Of a stretch of DNA of 30,924 nt, positions 1 to 7,189 are shown one piece after another. How positions within the stretch are numbered: position 1 is the stretch's first letter; each line of letters begins with the position of its first letter. The notes below the pieces were generated by a model. That model was not told the DNA's origin. It worked only from the letters and a program-made list of their open reading frames with translations, and made no database searches. A program made the position numbers and the translations under genes. This DNA is from QAMX01 sp964448855. GTDB taxonomy: Bacteria > Bacillota > Clostridia > Oscillospirales > QAMX01. The stretch spans positions 1 through 30,924 of the forward strand of contig CAYUXI010000022.1 of the NCBI GenBank assembly GCA_964448855.1, written 5' to 3'.

Positions 1-71
1 GTTTTTGCAAGCATTGTTTCGGCTCCTTTTCGATTCATTTCGACCGCAGCAGACGCGCTGTAGCCGACTCT

Positions 72-103
72 ATTATACCATATTTGGCCGATGTTGCAGT
101 CAA
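72..103 (-). promoter_or_regulatory. Possible promoter reading out of the left edge
   Basis: Read on the minus strand, a perfect TATAAT (72-77) is preceded by TGG, giving an extended -10. Upstream there is CTGCAA at 16 bp spacing or TTGACT at 20 bp. It would drive a minus-strand gene lying beyond the start of the window. Nothing else in positions 1-180 looks like a gene. Confidence 0.45.
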
Positions 104-182
104 ACAGCTGGAAAAACTTCAGCGTTCCGGCGGATGTCGGCTGGCAAGTCTGCGGTGCGCCTGTTTTCCATGCAGAAAGCGG

Positions 183-211
183 TTGCTTTTTCCCGGTTTT
201 TGTGATATAAT
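183..211 (+). promoter_or_regulatory. Promoter of aspS
   Basis: TTGCTT (183-188), a 17 bp spacer and TATAAT (206-211) preceded by TGA (extended -10). Transcription would start near 218, about 43 bases before the aspS start codon. Confidence 0.7.
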
Positions 212-260
212 GAGCGGGAATTGATTGACTTATCAGACAAGAAGGGACTGGCTCTATCCT

Positions 261-1595
261 ATGGAACGTACCTATATCGCCGATGTCCGTCAGAAGCTCG
301 GCACAGAGATCAAAGTCCAGGGCTTCCTTGAAAACATCCGCAACAGCAGCGCCATGGCGTTTCTGGTTTTGAAGGATCTCACCGGCAAACTGCAGATCAC
401 CGTTGAAAAAGAAAAGCATCCGGAGCTGTGCGCAACGCTGGACGCTTTGACCGCCGACTCCGTTGTCACCGCCGTCGGCACCGTCGTGGAAAATGACTAT
501 GTCAAGCTCGGCGGTCTGGAAATGATTCCGTCTTCCCTGACGGCGGAAAGCATCGCCGACCCCCTGCCGATCACGCGGAAGGGCATTCCGGCCACCAAAA
601 AACGGCAGGCCATCGAGCGCTCCTCCATCGATCAGCGCATCGACTACCGTTGGATTGATCTGCGCACCGAAGAAAATCAGCTCCTGTTCCAGGTTCAGAC
701 CACATTTGTCAACGCAATGCGGCAGTTCCTGATTGATCGCCGTTTCATCGAAATCCACACGCCGAAGCTGATTGCCGCCGCCTCGGAAAGCGGCGCCGAT
801 GTCTTCGAGGTGCAGTATTTTGACCGGAAGGCCTATCTGGCACAGAGCCCGCAGTTCTACAAGCAGATGGCCATGGCGTCTGGCTTTGAGCGCATTTTCG
901 AATGTGGGCCGGTCTTCCGCGCCGAAAAATCCTACACCAACAAGCACACCACGGAGTTCACCGGCTTCGATCTGGAGTTCAGCTACATTGACTCCTTCCG
1001 CGATGTTATGAAGATGGAAGAAGACCTGCTGACCGATGCGCTGGCCAAGGTCAAGGCGCAGCACGGCGACCAGATTCAGGCGCTGTTCGGGCAGGAAGTC
1101 ATCGTTCCGGAGAAGCCGTTCCCGGTTGTCCGCCTGGCTGATCTGTATCGCGGGCTGGAGGAGGATTTCGGCTACACCGTGCCGGATTCTGAAAAGGGCG
1201 ACCTGACCACGGAGGCGGAGCACCTCTCCTATGACTGGGTGCGGAAGCACTACAATCACGAATTCCTGTTCGTCACCGACTATGCCGCCGAAAAGCGCGC
1301 ATTTTACCATATGCGCGACGAGCAGGGCGTCCCGATGGGGTACGACCTTATCTGGCGCGGCACGGAAATCACCACCGGCGCACAGCGCGAGCACCGGTAT
1401 GACGTTCTGAAGCGTCAGGCCGATGAAAAAGGGCTGGGCGAGGACGTCAAGTTCTATCTCGAATTCTTCAAATACGGCTGCCCGCCGCACGGCGGCTTTG
1501 GCCTCGGTGTTGACCGCCTGACCATGCTGCTGCTGGGTCTGCATATCAAGGAAGCCATGTTCCTGTTCCGCGGGCCGAACCGCCTGAATCCGTAA
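261..1595 (+). CDS. aspS: Aspartyl-tRNA synthetase, archaeal type (probably Asp/Asn non-discriminating)
   Basis: Charges tRNA with aspartate in the cytoplasm. The 444-residue protein has an N-terminal OB-fold anticodon-binding domain (about 1-110) and a class II catalytic core. Motif 2 is seen as FECGPVFRAEKS followed by TEFTGFDLE, and motif 3 as GGFGLGVDRL near the C terminus. The length and the missing GAD insertion match the compact archaeal/eukaryal AspRS, not the ~590-residue bacterial form. In Clostridia this form often also mischarges tRNA(Asn) for GatCAB; that is inference here, since no gat or asnS gene is in the window. The ATG at 261 is chosen over an in-frame TTG at 225 because an AAGAAGGGA ribosome site lies before it and the domain begins there. 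It stands alone, with its own promoter and terminator. Confidence 0.93.
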   Translation: MERTYIADVRQKLGTEIKVQGFLENIRNSSAMAFLVLKDLTGKLQITVEKEKHPELCATLDALTADSVVTAVGTVVENDYVKLGGLEMIPSSLTAESIADPLPITRKGIPATKKRQAIERSSIDQRIDYRWIDLRTEENQLLFQVQTTFVNAMRQFLIDRRFIEIHTPKLIAAASESGADVFEVQYFDRKAYLAQSPQFYKQMAMASGFERIFECGPVFRAEKSYTNKHTTEFTGFDLEFSYIDSFRDVMKMEEDLLTDALAKVKAQHGDQIQALFGQEVIVPEKPFPVVRLADLYRGLEEDFGYTVPDSEKGDLTTEAEHLSYDWVRKHYNHEFLFVTDYAAEKRAFYHMRDEQGVPMGYDLIWRGTEITTGAQREHRYDVLKRQADEKGLGEDVKFYLEFFKYGCPPHGGFGLGVDRLTMLLLGLHIKEAMFLFRGPNRLNP

Positions 1596-1616
1596 TTTTT
1601 TCATCCCGATTGTTCC

Positions 1617-1652
1617 AAACGGAGTGTTCCCTGACTGGGAGCACTCCGTTTT
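1617..1652 (+). terminator. Intrinsic terminator of aspS
   Basis: A 15 bp stem (1617-1631 with 1637-1651, one G-U pair) closes a 5-base loop. The 3' arm ends in the TTTT of CCGTTTTC. It lies 21 bases after the aspS stop. Confidence 0.85.
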
Positions 1653-1743
1653 CGTCTGTCGGAAACGAGGGATTCAGATGACAGGGCGGAGGACATGAGA
1701 AACATCAAAGCGCGTCGAACGCCGTGGCGTCGTTCGGGGCTCC

Positions 1744-1831
1744 CCCTCTCAGTCACCTTCGGTGACAGCTCCCCCAGAGGGGAGCCAAGGCGTAACGGGA
1801 AGGCTGGGTGGTAAAAGATTGACGGAATGCC
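1744..1831 (+). repeat. Interspersed repeat, 88 bp, copy 1
   Basis: Identical to 1968-2055 except for one base in the inner hairpin loop side (GGTGAC here, GGCGAC there). The first ~36 bases fold as a two-level hairpin: outer CCCTCT/AGAGGG and inner GTCACC/GGTGAC around a TTC loop. The rest, through AAGGCGTAACGGGAAGG and CTGGGTGG, is not obviously paired. Confidence 0.85.
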
Positions 1832-1857
1832 GTTATCTGTGGAATCGCAATCTCCAC

Positions 1858-1958
1858 AGCCACCCGCCTTGCCCAACCACCCAAGCTCCCTCTGACGAGG
1901 GAGCTGGCAGCGCAGCTGACTGAGGGAGAGAAGACTGTTTCTGTGTGCTCACCTACGA
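1858..1958 (-). repeat. Inverted repeat element of the same family
   Basis: Between the two 88 bp copies lies a block with a GCTCCCTC/GAGGGAGC hairpin, GGCAGCGCAGCTGACTGAGG and a reverse-oriented tract (1921-1956). Read on the minus strand, that tract runs GTAGGTGAGCACACAG then TCTTCTCTCCCTCA. It matches plus-strand copies at 23764-23804, at 23921-23960 and around 30825-30860. Confidence 0.75.
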
Positions 1959-1967
1959 CCACAGTTA

Positions 1968-2055
1968 CCCTCTCAGTCACCTTCGGCGACAGCTCCCCCA
2001 GAGGGGAGCCAAGGCGTAACGGGAAGGCTGGGTGGTAAAAGATTGACGGAATGCC
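1968..2055 (+). repeat. Interspersed repeat, 88 bp, copy 2
   Basis: Same orientation as copy 1 and one substitution away from it. The substitution (C for T) disrupts one pair of the inner stem. Both copies end at the same GACGGAATGCC, after which the sequences diverge sharply. Confidence 0.85.
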
Positions 2056-2375
2056 ACATCGAACGGCAATCCCTCCGGCGCGGCTTCGCCGCACCACCTC
2101 CCTTTACACAAGGGAGGCTCGTACCTTAGCCCATTGTTTCCGCTGCGGATTTCACAAGAGCAGCCGGAAATGTGCGGCAGGAGGCTGCCCTGTTCTCTAC
2201 AAATTCCCCAAAGTTCCCGCTACGTCCGCAGCGGCAAACATCGGACAGCAACCACCAAAGGCTCTCTTGTGTAAGAGGGGCGAGGGATTGCTGTGCTCTG
2301 TGGAATCATTCCCCCCGCAGGCGCACATCGCGTGTTCGGAAGGAACGTAGCCATTGCGTTTGTGAAAGCACCCGC

Positions 2376-2414
2376 ATAAAAAGCTTCCGGCAACTTGGTA
2401 GTTGCCGGAAGCTT
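2376..2414 (-). terminator. Intrinsic terminator of the duplicated-domain lipoprotein gene
   Basis: A perfect 15 bp stem (2381-2395 with 2400-2414) has a 4-base loop. On the minus strand it is followed by TTTTTA. It lies about 90 bases after the stop codon at 2507. Confidence 0.85.
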
Positions 2415-2506
2415 GATTGATTTTCAGGGGCAAAACAGAACCCATTCCCCGTTTTTTGGTTGTGCAGAGTTTCATTCCGGTTCTTCTGCCGGAACGGGTA
2501 AGCAGC

Positions 2507-3610
2507 TCAGTTCTGTTCCATTTCCGGCTGCCAGGCGAAGAGCGTGTAGCCGGTATCCGTCCGCGTCAGGATCAGCGGCCGCCGACCGCCTTCATGCAGC
2601 AGCACGCGCCAATCGTCACTCGAGAAAATCCACGGGCCAATCGGGTTGTAGATGCCCTCGTACTGAATATACGCCTGGATATACACCAGCCACGTGTGAT
2701 CTGTGATATACGGAGAGCCCTCCCGCACGCCCCAGTCGCCTTCTGTCAAGGCATCACTGGACGGATGAACTTCCACCGTCAGGTCTTTCCAGCCCGTCAA
2801 ACGGAAGGCACGCGTTTCATCCGGTTCCTTCAGCGCGTTCATGAACACATCGACCAGCTGATTGGCCGCTTCCTCCGCGCTCATGTTGCCCGTCAGCTCG
2901 TATGTGTTCGGGTTTTCCATGGCCATTTTCCAGCGCGTATCTTCCGTGTCATTGTTTGTCGGGTTCTGTTCCATTTCCGGCTGCCAGGCGAAGAGCGTGT
3001 AGCCGGTATCCGTCCGCGTCAGGATCAGCGGCCGCCGACCGCCTTCATGCAGCAGCACGCGCCAATCGTCACTCGAGAAAATCCACGGGCCAATCGGGTT
3101 GTAGATGCCCTCGTACTGAATATACGCCTGGATATACACCAGCCACGTGTGATCTGTGATATACGGAGAGCCCTCCCGCACGCCCCAGTCGCCTTCTGTC
3201 AAGGCATCACTGGACGGATGAACTTCCACCGTCAGGTCTTTCCAGCCCGTCAAACGGAAGGCACGCGTTTCATCCGGTTCCTTCAGCGCGTTCATGAACA
3301 CATCGACCAGCTGATTGGCCGCTTCCTCCGCGCTCATGTTGCCCGTCAACTCGTACGTGTTCGGGTTTTCCATGGCCATTTTCCAGCGCGTATCTTCCGT
3401 GGCACTGCTCGCAGGAGTGGAAACCGGTGCAGGGCTCGTGCTCGGCGTCGTGGTCGTTGTGGCAGGCTCAGTGGTTGTTGTCGTGTCGGGCTGAGCCGTC
3501 GTGGTCGCGTCGGGCGTTGCAGCGGGCGGCGTCGGTTGATCGGCTGCACACGCGCCCAGCAAAGCCGCCAGCAGCACGCCGGTGATCAGAATGACGAGTT
3601 TTTTCTTCAT
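2507..3610 (-). CDS. Lipoprotein with an exactly duplicated extracytoplasmic domain
   Basis: I do not recognise the domain. The 367-residue product starts with a lipoprotein signal (MKKKLV, hydrophobic core, lipobox LGAC with lipidated Cys21), so it should be anchored outside the membrane. Residues 22-71 are a Thr/Pro/Ala-rich linker. Then come two 151-residue units (about 72-222 and 223-367). Over about 440 bp the two copies differ by only two bases, both synonymous (ACA/ACG Thr and CTG/TTG Leu). Each unit contains LVDVFMNALKEPDETRAF and a Trp/Tyr-rich second half. The ATG at 3610 is chosen over the upstream frame start because AGGAGG lies 8 bases before it and the signal peptide begins there. 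The near-zero divergence means a recent tandem duplication, or an assembly artefact. Function unknown. Confidence 0.85.
   Translation of the reverse strand: MKKKLVILITGVLLAALLGACAADQPTPPAATPDATTTAQPDTTTTTEPATTTTTPSTSPAPVSTPASSATEDTRWKMAMENPNTYELTGNMSAEEAANQLVDVFMNALKEPDETRAFRLTGWKDLTVEVHPSSDALTEGDWGVREGSPYITDHTWLVYIQAYIQYEGIYNPIGPWIFSSDDWRVLLHEGGRRPLILTRTDTGYTLFAWQPEMEQNPTNNDTEDTRWKMAMENPNTYELTGNMSAEEAANQLVDVFMNALKEPDETRAFRLTGWKDLTVEVHPSSDALTEGDWGVREGSPYITDHTWLVYIQAYIQYEGIYNPIGPWIFSSDDWRVLLHEGGRRPLILTRTDTGYTLFAWQPEMEQN
2511..3406. repeat. Tandem duplication, 453 bp period, inside the lipoprotein gene
   Basis: Copy one (about 2511-2953) and copy two (about 2964-3406) are offset by exactly 453 bases, or 151 codons. 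They are identical except for CAGCTCGTATG versus CAACTCGTACG near their promoter-proximal ends. The frame is preserved through the short linker between them. Confidence 0.9.
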
Positions 3611-3708
3611 AGGGTTTCCTCCTTTTTGTCCGAATGATTTGAGTGGCACCAGATGAGGCTCGGTCAGAACGGTCGATGCAACCGTCGCGCTTTTGATGGT
3701 TGAACAAG

Positions 3709-3740
3709 CAAAAAACGGCCTGCTGGTTCCGCACGCCGTT
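3709..3740 (-). terminator. Terminator or leader attenuator before the lipoprotein gene
   Basis: On the minus strand AACGGC-G-TGC pairs with GCA-G-GCCGTT around a 7-base loop and is followed by six T residues. It lies downstream of the promoter at 3816-3844 and upstream of the lipoprotein start at 3610. It could end transcription from the methyltransferase operon, or attenuate the lipoprotein transcript. Confidence 0.7.
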
Positions 3741-3815
3741 TGCTATTCACCGAAATTCAAATGGAGCGCGGTTGCGTCGCATTTCTTACGATGCCTTGTG
3801 ATTGGGGTTGTCTCT

Positions 3816-3844
3816 ATCGTATCATATTTTTGATCATTTGTCAC
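3816..3844 (-). promoter_or_regulatory. Promoter upstream of the lipoprotein leader
   Basis: GTGACA, 17 bp, TACGAT with a TGA extended -10 on the minus strand. The implied leader to the lipoprotein ATG is about 200 bases. It contains the hairpin at 3709-3740 and, before it, an 11-codon reading frame (3747-3782). Confidence 0.55.
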
Positions 3845-3868
3845 CCCCCCATATTTTTTTGGAAACAT

Positions 3869-4672
3869 TCACAGCAGTTGTCCATCAAACAGGTAGGTGA
3901 CATTCGGGACAGTCAGCGTTTCGCCGTCGGCGAATTGGTCAAACAGCGCGTTCAGCGCCGCTGCGAACGATGCTGCCGACGGTTCGCCCGGTTTGGGCGC
4001 GTAGGAAGCGGAGAGCATCCGTTTCACAAAGCCGTCCCGGGTGTAGGAGAGGTCATTTTCGAACGATGCGCAGTGCAGATCCGGTTCAAAGAAGGTGCGA
4101 ATGCGTTCATCCTCCGGGGAAAACCCGGCTGAGAAGCCCTGAAAGGTCGGGCACATCTCCCGGCAAAGCGCCGTGCAGGCGCGATTGACCGGTGCATCCG
4201 GCGTCCGGAAGTTCCAGAGCAACGCCACGCTGCCGCCCGGTTTCAGGATGCGTTGGCATTCGCGCCGGAACGCAACCGTATCAAACCAGTGGAACGCCTG
4301 TGCCGCCGTGATCAGGTCGCAGCTGTGCGGTGGCAGGCCGGTGGCCTCGGCGGTGCCGTCCGCAGAGCAATAGCCCGGTTGTTCGCCGAGCAGCCGGTCG
4401 GTCTCGGCGCGCATTTCCGCATTGGGCTCCACCGCCGTGACGCGGCAGCCCAGCGACAGCAGCTGCGCCGTCAGGAGTCCGGTTCCCGCGCCGACATCCA
4501 CAACGTGGGCGTCCGGCGTCGGCAGAAGCGTTTGCAGCCGCTTCAGGCACGCCTCCGGATAGGTCGGACGTGCGGCGGTATAGAGATGGCTTTTGCCGTC
4601 AAAGCGATTTCTGGCAGAGAGCGCCCCGGTATCAGCCGGGGCGTTCTCTTTTTGTATCTGATTGAATTTCAT
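3869..4672 (-). CDS. Class I SAM-dependent methyltransferase
   Basis: A 267-residue protein with the Rossmann-type methyltransferase fold. Motif I is VVDVGAGTGLL (about residues 57-67), the acidic end of strand 2 is VTAVEPN, and the later motifs are DLITAAQAFHWF and ILKPGGSVALLWN. It resembles the Methyltransf_11/25 group that includes many uncharacterised small-molecule methyltransferases, and the substrate cannot be told. It follows the GH2 gene with a 5-base gap (GH2 stop 4678-4680) and is probably translated from the same mRNA; no clear ribosome site is seen. A TTG at 4681 overlapping the GH2 stop is the other possible start. Oddly, codons 8-20 lie inside a strong hairpin that looks like a plus-strand terminator. 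The family homology begins only at RNRFDGKSHLY, and no later start codon exists before it. Confidence 0.82.
   Translation of the reverse strand: MKFNQIQKENAPADTGALSARNRFDGKSHLYTAARPTYPEACLKRLQTLLPTPDAHVVDVGAGTGLLTAQLLSLGCRVTAVEPNAEMRAETDRLLGEQPGYCSADGTAEATGLPPHSCDLITAAQAFHWFDTVAFRRECQRILKPGGSVALLWNFRTPDAPVNRACTALCREMCPTFQGFSAGFSPEDERIRTFFEPDLHCASFENDLSYTRDGFVKRMLSASYAPKPGEPSAASFAAALNALFDQFADGETLTVPNVTYLFDGQLL
4617..4653 (+). terminator. Plus-strand terminator-like hairpin inside a minus-strand gene
   Basis: A 13 bp stem (4617-4629 with 4636-4648, one G-U pair), a 6-base loop and then TTTTTG on the plus strand. It sits within the first 20 codons of the minus-strand methyltransferase gene. It may stop antisense transcription, or act as a structured start region in the sense mRNA. 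Confidence 0.6.
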
Positions 4673-4677
4673 ACGGT

Positions 4678-6408
4678 TCAATTGTTTTCGCGTTCGATGG
4701 CAGCCGGTTTCGCCGTGCAGGCGCGGATGGCAGCCGGGTCGAACTTCGGGCGGCGGTCATAGGTGTACAGGCCGTTCTGCTCTTGTTCCACGTCGGTCAG
4801 CTGCGTATAGCAGAAGGCGCAGACAGCCGGGTTATCCAGCAGCGCGGTCACGAGGCTGTCATAGCGGGCGATGAATTCCTCGACCGTTTTCGGGCCGTTG
4901 CCATAGCCCCAGCCGTCGGTCTGATCGGACCAGCGGGCGCCGCCAAACTCGCTGACAAAGTACGGAATTTCGCTATTCCATGCGCGTTTTGTCGTTTTTC
5001 CGTCGACATCCGGGCAGCGGCCTTCCAGCACGACGGCGTGGGTTGCCGCGAATTTTTCCGGATCCTGCGTGTAGTTGTGGACATCAAAGATATCCGTGAT
5101 CACGTGGTTCCAGCCGCTGGTATCGATGATCGGGCGGGTGGCGTCGATGCGGCGTGTCGTATGGTAGACGGCGCGGATGAAGTCATCGTTCTGGTCGTCC
5201 TGCGTTTCGTTCAGCGGGCACCAGCCGATGATGCTCGGATGGTTGTAGTCGCGTTCCATGACCTCTTCCCATTCGGGCAGGAAGCGGAGGAGTGCGGCTT
5301 CCTTCGAGATGTCGAGCATCCAGTTGGCGTGTTCATCCCAGCAGAGGTAGCCGAGGCGGTCAGCCCAGTAGAGGTAGCGCGGCTCGAACACCCGCTCATG
5401 CAGGCGCGCACCGTTGAAGCCCATGGCCATGGAGCGTTCGATATCGGCGCGGAGCTCTTCCTCGCACGGTGCCGTATAGATGCCTTCCGGATTGAAGCCC
5501 TGATCGAGAATCAGGCGCTGGAAGACGATTTTGCCGTTGATGCGGATGGCTTTTCCGTCCAGATCGACATCGCGCATACCGAAATAGCTCTTGACGGAAT
5601 CGCCCGACGAGAGCGAGACAGAGAGGTCATAGAGGCGGCCGCAGCCCGGCTCCCAGAGCTCCGGCTTCGGCAGGGATAGCGTCAGCTCGGCGGTGCGCCA
5701 GTGGGCATGAACGGTTGCGGACGCTTTTTCCACGCCTTCATACGAGGCCGTCACGGTGACGGTTGTCGCTTCGGCGGCGGCGCCGTTCATCAGCACGGTG
5801 ACATGGGCGCATTCGTTGAGGACGTCCGGCGTGACGCGCAGTGCGTGAATGTAGGTATCGGGGACGTGCTCCATCCAGACGGTCTGCCAGATACCGGTTG
5901 TCCGGGTGTAGCTGCAGCCGTAGGAGTGATAGCGGATGGACTGCTTCCCGGCGGGCTGAGCGCCGCTGCGGACATCGTCCTCCGCGCAGACGGTGATGCG
6001 GTTTTCACCGGCCTTCAGGCGCTTGGTCACGTCGAGCACGAACGGGCTGTAGCCGCCGCGGTGCGTGCCGACCGATTCGCCGTTGATCCAGACCTCTGCC
6101 GCATAGTCCACTGCGCCGAAGTGCAGCAGCACGCGGCCGCTTTCCTGCCAGTCGGCGGGGAGCTCGACGGTGCGCGTATACCAGACAGCCGGCATAAAAT
6201 CGGTATATGCGATGCCGCTGAGTCTGCTTTCCGGGCAGAACGGGACACAGATCGTATTGGCCAGCGACTCCGCCTGATGCAGACCGCGTTCGCGGCCGCT
6301 GCATCCGAAGTCCATTTCAAAAGCCCATTCACCGTTCAGGTTCAACCAGGCCTCGCGTTCCAGCTGCGGTTCCGGATGCTCCGGACGGGGGATTTTCAGA
6401 TTTGACAT
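4678..6408 (-). CDS. Glycoside hydrolase family 2, cytoplasmic, specificity unassigned
   Basis: A 576-residue exo-glycosidase with the GH2 layout: sugar-binding jelly roll (about 15-175, with GAVDYAAEVWINGE and HRGGYSPFVLDVT), Ig-like sandwich (about 180-270) and TIM barrel. The acid/base is Glu401 in WCPLNET and the nucleophile Glu487 in FVSEFGG; the 86-residue spacing fits the family. It is close in size to beta-glucuronidases, but the C-terminal segment (YTQLTDVEQEQNGLYTYDRR) has no N-x-K glucuronate-recognition motif, so a beta-glucuronidase name is not supported. It has no signal peptide, so it acts on imported glycosides. The ATG at 6408 is chosen over an in-frame start at 6429 because AAAGGTGG lies 10 bases before it. 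It is the third gene of the probable operon read from 7986. Confidence 0.9.
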   Translation of the reverse strand: MSNLKIPRPEHPEPQLEREAWLNLNGEWAFEMDFGCSGRERGLHQAESLANTICVPFCPESRLSGIAYTDFMPAVWYTRTVELPADWQESGRVLLHFGAVDYAAEVWINGESVGTHRGGYSPFVLDVTKRLKAGENRITVCAEDDVRSGAQPAGKQSIRYHSYGCSYTRTTGIWQTVWMEHVPDTYIHALRVTPDVLNECAHVTVLMNGAAAEATTVTVTASYEGVEKASATVHAHWRTAELTLSLPKPELWEPGCGRLYDLSVSLSSGDSVKSYFGMRDVDLDGKAIRINGKIVFQRLILDQGFNPEGIYTAPCEEELRADIERSMAMGFNGARLHERVFEPRYLYWADRLGYLCWDEHANWMLDISKEAALLRFLPEWEEVMERDYNHPSIIGWCPLNETQDDQNDDFIRAVYHTTRRIDATRPIIDTSGWNHVITDIFDVHNYTQDPEKFAATHAVVLEGRCPDVDGKTTKRAWNSEIPYFVSEFGGARWSDQTDGWGYGNGPKTVEEFIARYDSLVTALLDNPAVCAFCYTQLTDVEQEQNGLYTYDRRPKFDPAAIRACTAKPAAIERENN

Positions 6409-6466
6409 TCCTTTGTTTCCACCTTTCAATGGTTCTGTTGATCGATTGTATTCAAAAAGAGTTGGC

Positions 6467-7165
6467 TTACTTTTTCTCGGCGGAGAGGTATCCGGCGGTG
6501 CGCTCCACCGCCATTTTGACCCGATCCGTCAGCTTGACATCCGCGTTCCGATAGTCAAAGCTCTTGGTAAAGGTCGAGAGGTCGGCGCGCACGTCATCGT
6601 GCATGGCCGCGGCGCGTCCGGCTGCCGCCTGGACAAAGTCGAACTGCTCCTTTTTCGGCAGCTTTTTCAGGGCAACCTCCAGCAGGTCGGCCAGATGCGG
6701 CAGGCAGAAGCCCTCCTGTTTTTCAAAGAGGCGGCGGAAATCCGGCTCACTTTTCCAGAGGAAAACGATATTGCGGATGTAGTGCTCCATATCATCCGCA
6801 ATCCGGTTGCAGACAAAGCAGCTGTTTTGCGCTTTTCGGGCGGCAGCAGCCAGCTTCTCGCCGTCGAAGCCCTTGCCGAACAGGCCCTTTGCATTGCGGA
6901 AGACCTGCTTCTGCACCTCATCCAGTCGGCTTTCCAGCATCAGGCCAAGGCTCAGGCGGGTTTTCATGGCCAGCATATCCGCCAGGTGCTCCCGGCAGAA
7001 GCCCTCCTCATTGCTCTGAATCCGAACCGCCGGTTCCATCATGGCCGAGCCGGTGATGTAGTCGAGCGCTTTTTCCCGTGCACGGGCATACAAGCGGCAG
7101 ACCGGGCATCCGCAGGCTTCTTCAAACGCTTCATTGATCGGGATGGTATAGATTTTTTCCGTCAT
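6467..7165 (-). CDS. DUF6062-like protein with two CxxC...CxxH modules
   Basis: A 232-residue soluble protein found in Firmicutes as an uncharacterised family (I believe DUF6062; not confirmed by search). It is an internal duplication: C20-x2-C23 ... GFC57-x2-H60-LAD and C116-x2-C119 ... GFC154-x2-H157-LAD, with 34-35 residues between the halves of each site. Each module is a plausible C3H zinc site, though an Fe-S cofactor cannot be excluded. The rest is helical and charged. It starts 24 bases after the zinc-ribbon gene (GAGGA ribosome site) and precedes the GH2 gene by 58 bases, so it is probably co-transcribed. Function unknown. Confidence 0.8.
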   Translation of the reverse strand: MTEKIYTIPINEAFEEACGCPVCRLYARAREKALDYITGSAMMEPAVRIQSNEEGFCREHLADMLAMKTRLSLGLMLESRLDEVQKQVFRNAKGLFGKGFDGEKLAAAARKAQNSCFVCNRIADDMEHYIRNIVFLWKSEPDFRRLFEKQEGFCLPHLADLLEVALKKLPKKEQFDFVQAAAGRAAAMHDDVRADLSTFTKSFDYRNADVKLTDRVKMAVERTAGYLSAEKK

Positions 7166-7189
7166 ACTTGTTCCTCGTTGTCTCGCGGT

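Larger units (their letters stand above)
1653..2375. other. Gene-free stretch filled with interspersed repeats
   Basis: About 720 bp with no credible gene on either strand: reading frames here are open by chance and lack ribosome sites. It holds two 88 bp repeat copies, an inverted element between them and, from about 2056, further hairpin modules. One is CCTCCCTT/AAGGGAGG around 2098-2115. Another (about 2215-2295) recurs in reverse orientation at the right end of the window. Confidence 0.8.

Noticed and set aside
1744..2055. CRISPR array
   Set aside because: Copies are few, unevenly spaced, occur in both orientations and have no uniform spacers; no cas genes.
2417..3637. Plus-strand frame with internal repeats
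   Set aside because: Its repeats are the mirror of the duplicated lipoprotein domain; the minus strand has signal peptide, ribosome site, promoter and terminator.
3645..3660. T-box-like TGGTGCCACT in the lipoprotein leader
   Set aside because: It lies after, not before, the terminator hairpin and lacks the GGGTGGNACCGCG context and a stem I.
4678..6408. Naming the GH2 enzyme beta-glucuronidase
   Set aside because: The N-x-K carboxylate-recognition motif of glucuronidases is not seen in the C-terminal segment.
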